A stretch of DNA of 64,000 nucleotides from Yaniella flava (GTDB lineage: Bacteria; Actinomycetota; Actinomycetes; Actinomycetales; Micrococcaceae). The first letter of the stretch is position 1. Every line of letters begins with the position of its first letter. Below the pieces are notes generated by a model, which ran no database searches, was not told where the DNA came from, and was given only the letters and a program-made list of their open reading frames with translations. This document shows, one piece after another, positions 1 through 9,303 of this stretch. The stretch is taken from the NCBI RefSeq assembly GCF_039529295.1, contig NZ_BAAAMN010000013.1:1-64000 (forward strand), in the 5' to 3' direction. The position numbers and the translations under genes were made by a program.

Positions 1-6
1 TTACCC

Positions 7-39
7 GATCGTCAGACCGTCGTCACTGGATCGTCAGAC
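7..39. repeat. Short direct repeat GATCGTCAGAC x2
   Basis: The 11-mer GATCGTCAGAC occurs at 7-17 and again at 29-39, 22 bases apart, just beyond the truncated end of the LysR gene. It may mark a rearrangement or be the end of a longer repeat cut by the window edge. Confidence 0.5.
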
Positions 40-47
40 AGCCGTTA

Positions 48-777
48 CTAAATACGCACTCCTAACATGACTAACGCAGCCGCCGCATCCCAGTCACTTG
101 CATGATGGGCAACACTCGGGGTGAATCCGGCCGAGAGGCACGTGGTGAGAAACAACTGATAGTTGGCGCTGCCAACCCGGTCGGTGATCCAAGCTGCCGA
201 TGCCAAGGTGGCAAAATCCACCGAGTCCATCGCTGCCATGGACGAATCCTCATGCACCAGCAGATCCAGGGGATCTTTGACCAACAGGCTCTGTTCGAAC
301 CGCGGGTCGTTGACCGATGGCACTTCGGCATTGACCACAAGGACCGCGAGATCGGCCGTCTCGGTCACCAGCTTCTGGAAACAGCCCAGAGGATCAGCCT
401 CCTCGATGCGGACCTGGAGGTAGGGGTGTCGTTCCTGGAGGCTGTTGGCCAACCGGGGCAACAGTGCGGCCATTGGGGTCGAGAAACCGCAGAGTCGAAG
501 CAGCGATCGTTCCGCGTTGCCGCGCTGGGCAATGTCTGCGTGAATCTCATTGGACAACCGAGCGAGTTCAGCAGCCCGATCCGCTAGCAGCCGGCCGGCC
601 GGCGTCAGCCGAACAAGGCGTCCTTCGGTGCGCAGCAGCGTCACGCCGAGGTGCTCGGCCAGACTACGCAATTGAGCCGATACCGCGGACGGCGTGTAGC
701 TCAGGGCCTCGGCGGTGGCGGTGACGGTCCCGTATTCCAGCCAACGCTTGCAGTACCAATAACCGTCGGTCAATCAT
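48..777 (-). pseudogene. LysR-family regulator, frameshifted and truncated
   Basis: The main reading frame (stop at 48) gives a LysR-type winged-helix domain (residues read TVTATAEALSYTPSAVSAQ, then LGVTLLRTEGRLVRLTPAG) and part of an effector-binding domain. Two lesions are visible. First, the natural start is an ATG at 775-777 giving MIDRRLLVLQALA, which lies in another frame from the following EYGTVTATAEAL; removing one G from the GG near 736-737 (minus strand GGCTGGAATA) joins them. Second, the frame stops after VMLGVRI at about 240 residues, where family members usually run to about 300, and no other frame restores the missing end. The gene lies 31 bp beyond the HAD gene on the same strand. 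Probably inactive, though the frameshift could be a sequencing error; the C-terminal loss is harder to explain that way. Confidence 0.75.
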
Positions 778-808
778 GCGATGTACCCGACCTCGGGTTC
801 GACATAGC

Positions 809-1510
809 TCAGCTCGACCATAGTCTCGGCAGCTGCATGACGTCGTCCAACGAGCCAACAGTCAACACCTGATCCGGGGCGTGGAGCGTGTCCTGACGAT
901 CAACCAGCAGTGAGATGAGTCCCGCGTCCCGGGCGCCAAGCCCGTCATTGATGACGTCGTCACCAATCATCAGTGTGTTTTCGATACGAGACCCGAGCTG
1001 ACGTGCGCCCTCCAGGAACATGGAAGCATCCGGTTTGGGCTTACCGGTGACGTCGGTGCCGATCACGACATCGAAGGCCAGACCAACTTGTTCAAGTTTC
1101 AGTCGCTGATAGTCCGTGACATTATTGGTTGCCGCACCATAGGGAATGCCGCGGGCCTGAAGTGCTTGCAGCAGCGGTGAGACATCCTCGAAGGGCGCCC
1201 AGTTGCTGGAGACGACGTCTTCGTAGCCCACGACCCAGAGCTCTTCGGCGGGCTGACCGTCGAGTTCGAGAATTCGCATCGCATCGCCCACCCGGGCGAG
1301 GCGTTGTTCAGCAAAGGACATCTTGCCGTTGATATAGGCGTTATAGAAGTTTTTCGGGTCGTGCACGAATGCTTCTGCCGCAACATCGAAGGCAGGATGC
1401 GATGACACCCCGTCACCACATTGGGCGGCCAGCTGTGTGCGGAAGGCAATGTGCTGGGCCCCGGCGAGGTTGATCAGGGTGTCATCGATATCAAAGAGGA
1501 CTGCTTGGAC
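809..1510 (-). CDS. HAD-superfamily hydrolase (start codon unclear)
   Basis: Haloacid-dehalogenase-type phosphatase. Motif I (VLFDIDDTLI, nucleophile Asp) is encoded near 1480-1498, motif III lysine region in TGKPKPDASMF and motif IV in MIGDDVINDGLGA; the cap domain lies between. The substrate cannot be told from sequence. The first in-frame ATG/GTG/TTG is the GTG at 1408, which lies downstream of motif I and would give an inactive fragment, so the true start must lie upstream. The frame is open up to a stop just before about 1526 and overlaps the end of gltX, but contains only codons such as ATC (1514-1516), CTA and GTC (1508-1510) there. The position given (1510) is where homologues would be expected to start (VQAVLFDIDD). 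Either a rare start codon is used or the start has been mutated. Confidence 0.75.
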   Translation of the reverse strand, partial: VQAVLFDIDDTLINLAGAQHIAFRTQLAAQCGDGVSSHPAFDVAAEAFVHDPKNFYNAYINGKMSFAEQRLARVGDAMRILELDGQPAEELWVVGYEDVVSSNWAPFEDVSPLLQALQARGIPYGAATNNVTDYQRLKLEQVGLAFDVVIGTDVTGKPKPDASMFLEGARQLGSRIENTLMIGDDVINDGLGARDAGLISLLVDRQDTLHAPDQVLTVGSLDDVMQLPRLWSS

Positions 1511-3021
1511 TAGGATTGCGCTGCCTTAAAGTTGGCGATGCGCTCCAAGGCTTTCTCCGGTCCCATAATGACCAGTGATTCAAACAGCGGTGGTGACACC
1601 TTGCGGCCCGATACGGCGGTGCGCACCGGTCCGAAGGCGTGGCGTGGTTTCAGCTCCAGCTCATCGATCAGTGCTGTGCGCAGTGCCGCCTCGATGGATT
1701 CCAGCTCCCAGCTTTCCAGATCCGACAGCACGTTTTCTGCTGCGGCAAGGACCTCGACCAAGTTTTGCGGCATGCCCTTCATGGCGGCCGGTTCGACTTC
1801 GATGGTTTCGGTGAAGAGGAAGGCCAGCATGTCGGCGGCTTCCCCCAGTAAGTGCACGCGTTCCTGAACCAGCGGTGCTGCCTGGGTAAGGATTTCCGCT
1901 TCTCGATCGGTGAGTTCTTCGCCGACCAGGTCGCGATCCTGCAGGTAGGGAATCAAGCGGTTGCGGAAATCTTCTGCGTCCAGACGGCGGATGTGTGTGC
2001 CGTTGATGGCGATGGCTTTCTTCTCATCAAAGCGTGCTGGGTTGGCGAGCACGTTATGAATGTCGAAGTTTTCAACGAATTCCTCCGGTGTGAAGATGTC
2101 TTCGTCTGCTGACAGTGACCAGCCCAGCAGGGCCAGATAGTTCAGCAGGCCTTCGCGGATGAACCCGTTGTCGCGGTGGTGGAACACGCTGGACTGTGGG
2201 TCACGTTTTGACAGTTTCTTATTGCCCTCCCCCATCACGTATGGCAGGTGACCAAAGGTTGGTTGGAAGTCGGCAACACCGACGGCATATAGCGCACGGT
2301 AGAGCGCAATCTGGCGTGGTGTGGAGGACAGCAGGTCTTCGCCGCGTAACACGTGGGTGATGCCCATCAGCGCATCGTCCACGGGGTTGACCAGGGTGTA
2401 CAGCGGTGATCCGTCGGCGCGGACGACCACGAAATCTGCGACCGAGCCCGCACTGAAGGTGATGGTACCGCGCACAGTGTCGGTAAACGCCAGGTCGTGG
2501 TCTGGCATGCGCAGCCGCCAGACGGGTTTGCGGCCTTCTGCTTCAAACGCTGCGATCTGTTCGTCGGTTAGGTTGCGGTCGTATCCGTCGTAGCCGAGTT
2601 TCTGGTCGCGACCAGCGGCCGCGTGACGTGCTTCGGTTTCCTCAGCGGTGGTGTAGGACGGGTAGATGTAGCCACCGTCTTTGAGCTTTTGGATGACGTC
2701 TTGGTAGATCTCACCGCGTTTGGATTGGCGGTATGGTTCGTGCGGTCCACTGACTTCGACCCCTTCGTCCCAGTCGATGCCCATCCATTGCATGGCATCG
2801 AGCAGTTGGAGGTAGGACTCTTCGGAGTCGCGTTTTGCGTCGGTGTCTTCCACGCGGAAGATCATTTTTCCGCCGGTGTGCCGTGCCCAACCCCAGTTGA
2901 ACAGGGCGGTGCGAATCAAGCCCACGTGCGGGGTGCCGGTTGGCGATGGTGCGAAGCGCACGCGCACTTCGGCGTCGGAAGAAACTGCAGGGATATCGTC
3001 GGGATTGCGAAGCTGGCTCAT
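1510..3021 (-). CDS. gltX: Glutamate--tRNA ligase
   Basis: Class I aminoacyl-tRNA synthetase that charges tRNA-Glu in the cytoplasm. The HIGH-type motif reads PSPTGTPHVGL near residue 30 and the KMSKS-type motif reads KKLSKRD near residue 270; the anticodon-binding helical domain fills the C-terminal third. About 503 residues, normal for the family. The ATG at 3021 (MSQLRNPDD) is chosen over the TTG nine bases upstream because it is the stronger codon. It lies about 60 bp downstream of the FAH-family gene in the same orientation and its end overlaps the HAD gene. Whether the enzyme also charges tRNA-Gln cannot be judged here. Confidence 0.95.
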   Translation of the reverse strand: MSQLRNPDDIPAVSSDAEVRVRFAPSPTGTPHVGLIRTALFNWGWARHTGGKMIFRVEDTDAKRDSEESYLQLLDAMQWMGIDWDEGVEVSGPHEPYRQSKRGEIYQDVIQKLKDGGYIYPSYTTAEETEARHAAAGRDQKLGYDGYDRNLTDEQIAAFEAEGRKPVWRLRMPDHDLAFTDTVRGTITFSAGSVADFVVVRADGSPLYTLVNPVDDALMGITHVLRGEDLLSSTPRQIALYRALYAVGVADFQPTFGHLPYVMGEGNKKLSKRDPQSSVFHHRDNGFIREGLLNYLALLGWSLSADEDIFTPEEFVENFDIHNVLANPARFDEKKAIAINGTHIRRLDAEDFRNRLIPYLQDRDLVGEELTDREAEILTQAAPLVQERVHLLGEAADMLAFLFTETIEVEPAAMKGMPQNLVEVLAAAENVLSDLESWELESIEAALRTALIDELELKPRHAFGPVRTAVSGRKVSPPLFESLVIMGPEKALERIANFKAAQS

Positions 3022-3082
3022 GGTGACCAAGTCTAGCGTCCGTGACTGCGCTGCAGTGTCCTCGTGACCGTGTTGCTAGCCC

Positions 3083-3856
3083 CTAGCCAACGGTTGGACG
3101 CCGCACCGTGGTTGACAGGGTGCCGATGCCGTCAATCTCACATTCGACAATCTGGCCGTCTTCGACTGCGCCGACGCCGGCCGGGGTGCCGGTGAGAATC
3201 ACGTCACCCGGTAGCAGGGTGAATGCTTCTGAGATATAGGACACCAGTGTGCGCACGTCAAAGATCATGTCCGCGGTGTTGCCATCCTGTCGCAGCTCTC
3301 CATCGACCCAGGAACGGATCTGCACGTCGTCGGGTTCCAGTTCGGTTTCGATCCAGGGCCCCAGTGGGCACGAGCCGTCGAAGCCTTTGGCACGGGCCCA
3401 TTGATCTTCAGCACGCTGTACATCCCGGGCGGTGAGGTCGTTGCCGACCGTGTAACCGAAGATGACTTCGTCCACGCGCTCCACGGGTACATCCTTGGCG
3501 ATGCGTCCGATGACGACGGCCAGTTCAGCCTCGTAGGAGACTTCTTCGGTCCAGTCGGGCAGCAGGACTGGTTCATCTGGCCCCACCACCGAGGTGTTGG
3601 GCTTGAAAAACAGTAACGGTGTGGATGGCACCTCGTTGCCGAGTTCTTCGGCGTGTGCTTGCCAGTTCCGGCCCACACCGATCACTTTGGAGCGCGGCAG
3701 CACGGGCGTCACCAGACGCACGTCGTCGAGTTTGAGCGTTTCGTTGGTTGGCACAATCCCGGCATACAACGGGTCATTGGCTAAAACGGTGATGGTGTCA
3801 TCTTGGACGACGCCGTAATGAAATTCTTCGCGGTGTACAAAGCGTGCAATGCGCAA
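3083..3856 (-). CDS. Fumarylacetoacetate hydrolase-family protein
   Basis: About 257 residues with the FAH fold: the family signature GVGRNWQAHAEELG near residue 60, metal-binding acidic residues in YEAELAVVIG (E-x-E) and the GNDLTARDVQ segment. Family members hydrolyse or decarboxylate acylpyruvates or isomerise 2-hydroxyhepta-dienedioates, with Mg2+ or Mn2+. The exact substrate is unknown. The start is a TTG at 3854-3856 preceded by a good AGAAAGAGG ribosome binding site. It sits between ilvE and gltX, a position also familiar in other Micrococcaceae-type genomes, and probably belongs to the same transcript. Confidence 0.85.
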   Translation of the reverse strand: MRIARFVHREEFHYGVVQDDTITVLANDPLYAGIVPTNETLKLDDVRLVTPVLPRSKVIGVGRNWQAHAEELGNEVPSTPLLFFKPNTSVVGPDEPVLLPDWTEEVSYEAELAVVIGRIAKDVPVERVDEVIFGYTVGNDLTARDVQRAEDQWARAKGFDGSCPLGPWIETELEPDDVQIRSWVDGELRQDGNTADMIFDVRTLVSYISEAFTLLPGDVILTGTPAGVGAVEDGQIVECEIDGIGTLSTTVRRPTVG

Positions 3857-3881
3857 GGTCAGCCTCTTTCTGCGAACGCGT

Positions 3882-5009
3882 TTAGGCTAGGCGGTGCATC
3901 CAGCCGTAGGTGTCTTCTTCGGCTCCGGTTTGAATACCGACCAGGCGCTTCAGCAGCGCGTTGGCGACCGGGAAGTCCTCGGAGGGGGTGTCGTAGATTT
4001 CTTCGCCGTCGGCGACTCGGCCGATTGGGGTGATCACGGCGGCGGTGCCACAGGCAAACACTTCTTGGATGTCACCGGAGGCGACGCCATCTTTCCACTC
4101 ATCAAAGGTGATGTGGCGTTCTTCGACTTCGAGGCCTTGTTCTGCTCCCAATTGCAGGATGGAATCGCGGGTGATGCCTTCCAAGATGGTGCCGGTGAGT
4201 CTTGGGGTCATGAGTTTGTTATCTTTGGTCACAAAGAACACGTTCATGCCACCGAGCTCTTCGAGTGAATCATCGGGGCTGCGGTCGAGGAAGATGACCT
4301 GGTCGTGGCCGCGGGAGGCACCCTGAAGTTGCCCGGCCAGTGACGCGGCATAGTTGCCCCCGAATTTCGCGGAGCCGGTGCCGCCTTCGCCTGCGCGAGC
4401 GAAGTCACGCGAGACCCAGATGCTCACGGGTTTTGGTTCCCCACCGAAGTAGTTGCCTGCCGGTGACGCGATCACGTGGAAGTTAAAGTTGCGGGCCGGA
4501 CGGACACCGAGGAATTCTTCGGTCGCAATCATGAATGGACGCAAATACAGCGACTGCCCTTCGCCGTTGGGCACCCATGCGCCGTCTTGTGCCATGAGTT
4601 CTTCGAGTGCTTTGACGAACACGTCCTCGGGCAGCTGTGGCATCGCCATGCGGTGTGCCGAGCGGTTCATGCGTGAGGCGTTGGAGTATGGGCGGAAGGT
4701 CCAGATCGATCCGTCTTCGTGACGGTAGGCTTTCAGGCCCTCGAAAATTTCTTGGGCGTAATGCAGCACGGCTGCGGCCGGGCTCATGGCCAGTGGACCG
4801 TATGGTTCCACGCGGGCGTCGGACCAGTCCCCTACCATTTTCAGGTATTCACCGGCCTCAAACGCTTTGGCTTGACCGTCGAGGTCGGCCGTCCAGTCGA
4901 CGGTGACCATGTGGTCGGTGAAGTACTGGCCGAAGCCGGGGGCAGCTAGGATGTCGGCGCGTTGCGCATCAGATAGTCGCTGTTGGTTGGGTTCAAACCT
5001 AAATTCCAT
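3882..5009 (-). CDS. ilvE: Branched-chain amino acid aminotransferase
   Basis: PLP-dependent class IV aminotransferase carrying out the last step of leucine, isoleucine and valine synthesis (and the first of their breakdown). At 375 residues it is the long, IlvE II type usual in actinobacteria. The PLP lysine lies in GSAKFGGNYAAS near residue 215, and the C-terminal EVFACGTAAVITPIG segment is the cofactor phosphate-binding loop. It is 25 bp upstream of the FAH-family gene and 30 bp downstream of leuB, all on the minus strand. Confidence 0.95.
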   Translation of the reverse strand: MEFRFEPNQQRLSDAQRADILAAPGFGQYFTDHMVTVDWTADLDGQAKAFEAGEYLKMVGDWSDARVEPYGPLAMSPAAAVLHYAQEIFEGLKAYRHEDGSIWTFRPYSNASRMNRSAHRMAMPQLPEDVFVKALEELMAQDGAWVPNGEGQSLYLRPFMIATEEFLGVRPARNFNFHVIASPAGNYFGGEPKPVSIWVSRDFARAGEGGTGSAKFGGNYAASLAGQLQGASRGHDQVIFLDRSPDDSLEELGGMNVFFVTKDNKLMTPRLTGTILEGITRDSILQLGAEQGLEVEERHITFDEWKDGVASGDIQEVFACGTAAVITPIGRVADGEEIYDTPSEDFPVANALLKRLVGIQTGAEEDTYGWMHRLA

Positions 5010-5039
5010 GATGGACCTTCCTCCACGTGCTGTTTCGCA

Positions 5040-6086
5040 TTAGACCTGTGCTGCAATCGCGTCGCCCACCTGCGAGGTGGTGCGAGCTGTGGCGCCTCGT
5101 GCGGCCAGGTCATCCCATACTGCCGTATGTACTTTTTGGGCTGCCTCTGCGTAGCCTTCTTGTTCTAAGAGTATGGCAGCCGAGAGGATGGCTGCGGTTG
5201 GGTCGGCTTGTTGGGTGCCTGCGATATCCGGGGCCGAACCGTGGACTGGTTCATACATGGATGGTGCAGTACCGGTGATATTCAAGTTGCCCGAGGCCGC
5301 CAGCCCAATCCCGCCGGTCACTGCTGCGGCAAGGTCGGTGACGATGTCGCCAAACATGTTGTCGGTGACGATCACGTCGAAGCGGTTTGGATCCGTGGTC
5401 ATGAAGATCATGGCGGCATCGACGTGCAGGTAGTCGTGGGTCACGTCTGGGAATTCTTCGCCAACTTCTGCAACGATGCGGTTCCACAGGTGCCCGGCAT
5501 GGACGAGCACATTGTGTTTGTGCAGCAGGGTCACGTGTTTGCGTTGGCGCTGCTGGGCGTATTCGAACGCAGCTCGCACGACGCGCTTGACGCCATAGGC
5601 GGTGTTGACCGAGGTTTCGTTGGCGACCTCGTATTCGGTGCCGGCGCGCATGGAGCCACCGTTGCCCACGTAGAGCCCCTCGGTGCCTTCTCTAAAGACC
5701 ACAAAGTCGATGTCGCCGGGGTTGGCGAGCGGTGACGTGGCACCCGGGTAGAGCACCGATGGGCGGAAGTTTACCGCGTGGTCGAAGGCAAAGCGCAGTT
5801 TGAGCAGAATCTCGCGCTCGAGTAGACCGGACGGAATGCGGGTGTCATTCGGGGCGGCACCCACGGCGCCGAACAGGATGGCCTGGTGTTGACGGATGGC
5901 TGCCAGTGTTTCATCGGGCAGGGTTTCGCCGGTGGATAGCCAGTGCTCAGCTCCGAGACCGTATTCGGTGGTTTTAACGTGGTCTGCACCGATGGCTGCT
6001 TTGAGCACTTTGAGGGCCTCGGCAGTGACTTCGGGGCCAATGCCGTCGCCGGGGATGAGTGCCAGATCTAATACGTTGTTGCTCAA
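5040..6086 (-). CDS. leuB: 3-isopropylmalate dehydrogenase
   Basis: Oxidative decarboxylation of 3-isopropylmalate to 2-ketoisocaproate with NAD+, the third step of leucine synthesis. The N-terminus LALIPGDGIGPEV is typical, and the C-terminal YEPVHGSAPDIAGTQQADP segment is the NAD-binding signature; VTDNMFGDIVTDLAA carries metal-binding aspartates. 348 residues, standard. It is 11 bp from the end of metG, so cotranscription with metG and ilvE is likely. Confidence 0.96.
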   Translation of the reverse strand: MSNNVLDLALIPGDGIGPEVTAEALKVLKAAIGADHVKTTEYGLGAEHWLSTGETLPDETLAAIRQHQAILFGAVGAAPNDTRIPSGLLEREILLKLRFAFDHAVNFRPSVLYPGATSPLANPGDIDFVVFREGTEGLYVGNGGSMRAGTEYEVANETSVNTAYGVKRVVRAAFEYAQQRQRKHVTLLHKHNVLVHAGHLWNRIVAEVGEEFPDVTHDYLHVDAAMIFMTTDPNRFDVIVTDNMFGDIVTDLAAAVTGGIGLAASGNLNITGTAPSMYEPVHGSAPDIAGTQQADPTAAILSAAILLEQEGYAEAAQKVHTAVWDDLAARGATARTTSQVGDAIAAQV

Positions 6087-6097
6087 TGCGTACCTTC

Positions 6098-7696
6098 TTA
6101 CTCGTCTGCTTCTTCGTGGCGTGGGAAGACCGGGGTGGGTTTATCGATCGGTGTTCCCGGTGCAAGCTGTTCGTCCCAGGCGGCATAGGAGCGTGCTCCG
6201 GACCCAGAGGCGTTCGTGGCCCCGGCATCGGCAGATGCTTCCACACCGAGCGCGTCCAGGAGTTTCGTCGCTGATTCCGGCATGACGGCTTGGATGAGTA
6301 TTGCGATGCGACGCACGACTTCTAGAGTCACCCAGAGCACGGTTTTCATCCGGGCCTCGTCAGTTTTCCGTAGGACCCATGGCTGCTGGTCGGCGAAGTA
6401 CCCGTTGGTATCGTCGAGGACTTTCCATGCGGCAACGAGCGACCGGTAAAAGTCTTGGGTCTCGAAGTGGGTGCGCCAAGTTTCCAATAGTGACGCAGCA
6501 TCGGAAAGGAGCTGTTCGTCTTGTGCTGTCAGCTCCCCCGGTGCGGGTATCTGGGCGTCGAGGTTTTTGTAGACCATCGACAGGCTACGCTGGGCCAGGT
6601 TGCCCAGGTTATTCGATAGATCCGCGTTCTTACGGCGCACGACCCCGTCGTGGGAGTAGGACCCGTCGGAACCGAAGGGGAATTCACGCAGCAAAAAGAA
6701 CCGCACGGTGTCGAGTCCGTATCGGTCAGCCCAGTCTGAGGGGTGGACGACGTTGCCCACCGACTTGGACATCTTTTCGCCTTCGTTATTCAAAAATCCG
6801 TGGATCATCACGCGTTTTGGCAGTTCGATGCCCGCCGACATCAAAAATGCGGGCCAGAAAATGCAGTGGAAGCGCGAAATGTCTTTCCCGATGACGTGTA
6901 AATCTGCCGGCCAGAAGCGTTTGAGTTCGCTGTGCTCATCGGGGAAGCCTGCACCGGTGATGTAGTTGGTCAGCGCATCGACCCACACGTACATGACGTG
7001 GTTTTTCTCGGTGGCTAGTTCCGGGTTGGTCGGTTCTGGTACCGGGATGCCCCAGTCGAATGAGGTGCGCGAGATCGACAGATCTTCAAGCCCTGATTCC
7101 ACGAAGCGGATGACTTCGTTGGCACGAGTGGTCGGGGCAATGAATTCCGGGTTCGCCGCATAGTGTGCCAGCAGTTTGTCTGCGTAGTTGGACAGCCGGA
7201 AAAAGTATGATTCCTCTTCGGTCCAGGTCACTTCGGTGCCGGTTTCGGTGGCAATGCGCTCACCTTCGTCATTGACGTGGGTCTCGTCGTCGGCGAAGAA
7301 GCGCTCATCACGCACCGAATACCAGCCGGCGTAGGTGTCCAAGTAGATGTCGCCGTTGGCTTCCATGCGGCGCCAAATCTCTTGGGCTGAGGCAGCGTGG
7401 TCGGTATCGGTGGTGCGGATGAACCGGTCGTAGGAGACGTTGAGTACGTCGTCATCCATCTGCTGGAAGACCGCAGCGTTGCGGGTGGCCAATTCCAGGG
7501 GTGCGAGACCCTGTTCCACAGCCGTCTGCTGCATCTTTTGGCCGTGCTCATCGGTACCGGTTAGGTAGCGCACATCGTAACCGTCAAGGCGTTTGAACCG
7601 TGCCATCACATCGGTGGCAATGTATTCGTACGCGTGCCCAATGTGTGGTTCGCCGTTTGGGTAGGCGATCGCCGTTGTCAGATAGTAGGTGTTCAC
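6098..7696 (-). CDS. metG: Methionine--tRNA ligase
   Basis: Class I synthetase for tRNA-Met. The HIGH motif reads PNGEPHIGHAYEY near residue 13, the specificity segment YLTGTDEHGQKMQ follows, and KMSKSVGNVV lies near residue 300. The connective region (around GWYSVRDERFFADDE) has no cysteines, so this is a zinc-free form. There is no C-terminal EMAP-type tRNA-binding domain. 532 residues. The GTG start overlaps the serA stop by four bases (GTGA), which indicates translational coupling to serA. Confidence 0.96.
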   Translation of the reverse strand: MNTYYLTTAIAYPNGEPHIGHAYEYIATDVMARFKRLDGYDVRYLTGTDEHGQKMQQTAVEQGLAPLELATRNAAVFQQMDDDVLNVSYDRFIRTTDTDHAASAQEIWRRMEANGDIYLDTYAGWYSVRDERFFADDETHVNDEGERIATETGTEVTWTEEESYFFRLSNYADKLLAHYAANPEFIAPTTRANEVIRFVESGLEDLSISRTSFDWGIPVPEPTNPELATEKNHVMYVWVDALTNYITGAGFPDEHSELKRFWPADLHVIGKDISRFHCIFWPAFLMSAGIELPKRVMIHGFLNNEGEKMSKSVGNVVHPSDWADRYGLDTVRFFLLREFPFGSDGSYSHDGVVRRKNADLSNNLGNLAQRSLSMVYKNLDAQIPAPGELTAQDEQLLSDAASLLETWRTHFETQDFYRSLVAAWKVLDDTNGYFADQQPWVLRKTDEARMKTVLWVTLEVVRRIAILIQAVMPESATKLLDALGVEASADAGATNASGSGARSYAAWDEQLAPGTPIDKPTPVFPRHEEADE

Positions 7697-9303
7697 CGGA
7701 CAGTTTCCTCCAAATCAACCTCGGCGGCCTTTTCTGCGTGAATAGCATCTGCGACCTGGTCCATGAGTCCACCTGGTAGCGCCGAGTCCAGGGTGAGGAT
7801 GGCGAGTGCTTTGGCACCGTCGGCGCGCAGGGCAACATCCATGGTGGCAATATTGATGCTGCGATCGCCCAGTTGCATACCCATGGTACCGATCACGCCT
7901 GGACGATCTTCGTATTCCAACACGAGCATGTGGTCTGCGATGGCGACTTCAAATTCGTAGTTGTTAATACCGACAAGTTTTTCAACTTGCTGTGGTCCGG
8001 TCAAGGTGCCGGTCACATTGAACTCTCGACCATTGGCTGAGACGGCTTTGACGGTGATGGTGTTGCGATAATGTGGAGAATCCGAGGTGGTCGACAAGCG
8101 GGTTTCGATACCACGACCTTCGGCCAGTACCGGGGCGTTCACATAGGAGACCTGTCCGGAAACAACGTCGGTGAAGACCCCTTTCAGTGCTGCAAGTTTC
8201 AGCGAGTCCACGTTCTTTTCGGCGAGTTCGCCAGCGACGACGACTTCGATGGCCGAAACCGAAACGCCCTTCATCACGGCAGATAGGATGCGACCAAGTT
8301 TTTCGGTCAGCGGAATGCCGGGCCGCACATATGGGTCGATCACTCCCCCGGCCACGTTCACGGCATCTGGGACGAGTTCACCGGCTAATGCCAGGCGAAC
8401 AGATTTTGCCACGGAGACCCCGGCTTTTTCTTGGGCTTCTTCGGTTGAAGCACCCAGGTGCGGCGTCACGGTGGCGGAGTCGTGTTTGAAAAATGGCAGG
8501 TCTTTGGCTGGTTCTTCAACGAACACGTCGATCCCCGCACCAGCAATCTGTCCGGCATCCAGGGCACGGCCCAGAGCGTCTTCATCAATGAGTCCACCGC
8601 GGGCCACATTCACGACGTAGGCCGAGTCTTTCATCATTGTGAATTGCTCATCGGAGATCATCCCCAAGGTCTCTGGCGTCCGGGGCATGTGGATGGTGAC
8701 GAAGTCTGAGGTTTCCAACAGCTCATCGAGGCTGAGCAGCGTGGCACCGAGCTGCTGTGCGCGCGCCGCGGTGACATAGGGGTCGTAGGCGGCGATGTGC
8801 ATTTCGAAGGATTTCATACGTTCGGCAACCAGGGAACCGATACGGCCGAGGCCGATGACGCCGAGGGTTTTTTGGTAGAGCTCAATACCCTTATAGGCAG
8901 AGCGTTTCCACTGGCCGTCTTTGAGTGAGGCGTTAGCCGGGGCAATATTGCGTGCCGAGGAGAGTATGTGTCCACAGGTGAGTTCTGCTGCAGAGATGAT
9001 GTTCGATGTTGGCGCGTTGACCACCATGACACCGGCTTCGGTAGCAGCTTGTGTGTCGACGTTGTCGAGTCCGACTCCGGCACGTGCGATCACTTTGAGA
9101 TTGTTTGCCGCACCGATTGCTTCGGCGTCCATCGTGGTCGCTGAACGAATCAGCACAGCGTCGGCGTCAGCGAGTGCTGGCAGTAGCTGATCACGGTCGG
9201 AACCATCGGTGTTACGAATCTCGAAGTCGGTTCCAAGAGCATCCATGGTGGCCGGGGAGAGTTCTTCTGCGATGAGCACTACTGGTTTGGACACGAACGA
9301 CAC
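7693..9303 (-). CDS. serA: D-3-phosphoglycerate dehydrogenase, long form
   Basis: First enzyme of serine synthesis: NAD-dependent oxidation of 3-phosphoglycerate. Domains in order: substrate and nucleotide-binding domains (VIARAGVGLDNVD, TLGVIGLGRIGSLVAERM, and the catalytic segment NVARGGLIDEDAL), then an intervening ASB domain, then a C-terminal ACT domain (MLVLEYEDRPGVIGTMG) that in the long actinobacterial enzymes senses serine. 536 residues. A GTG start at 9303 has only a weak ribosome binding site. First gene of an apparent minus-strand operon; its promoter should lie in 9304-9400, where ATGACA and TATTAA elements on the minus strand are weak candidates. Confidence 0.95.
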   Translation of the reverse strand: MSFVSKPVVLIAEELSPATMDALGTDFEIRNTDGSDRDQLLPALADADAVLIRSATTMDAEAIGAANNLKVIARAGVGLDNVDTQAATEAGVMVVNAPTSNIISAAELTCGHILSSARNIAPANASLKDGQWKRSAYKGIELYQKTLGVIGLGRIGSLVAERMKSFEMHIAAYDPYVTAARAQQLGATLLSLDELLETSDFVTIHMPRTPETLGMISDEQFTMMKDSAYVVNVARGGLIDEDALGRALDAGQIAGAGIDVFVEEPAKDLPFFKHDSATVTPHLGASTEEAQEKAGVSVAKSVRLALAGELVPDAVNVAGGVIDPYVRPGIPLTEKLGRILSAVMKGVSVSAIEVVVAGELAEKNVDSLKLAALKGVFTDVVSGQVSYVNAPVLAEGRGIETRLSTTSDSPHYRNTITVKAVSANGREFNVTGTLTGPQQVEKLVGINNYEFEVAIADHMLVLEYEDRPGVIGTMGMQLGDRSINIATMDVALRADGAKALAILTLDSALPGGLMDQVADAIHAEKAAEVDLEETVR

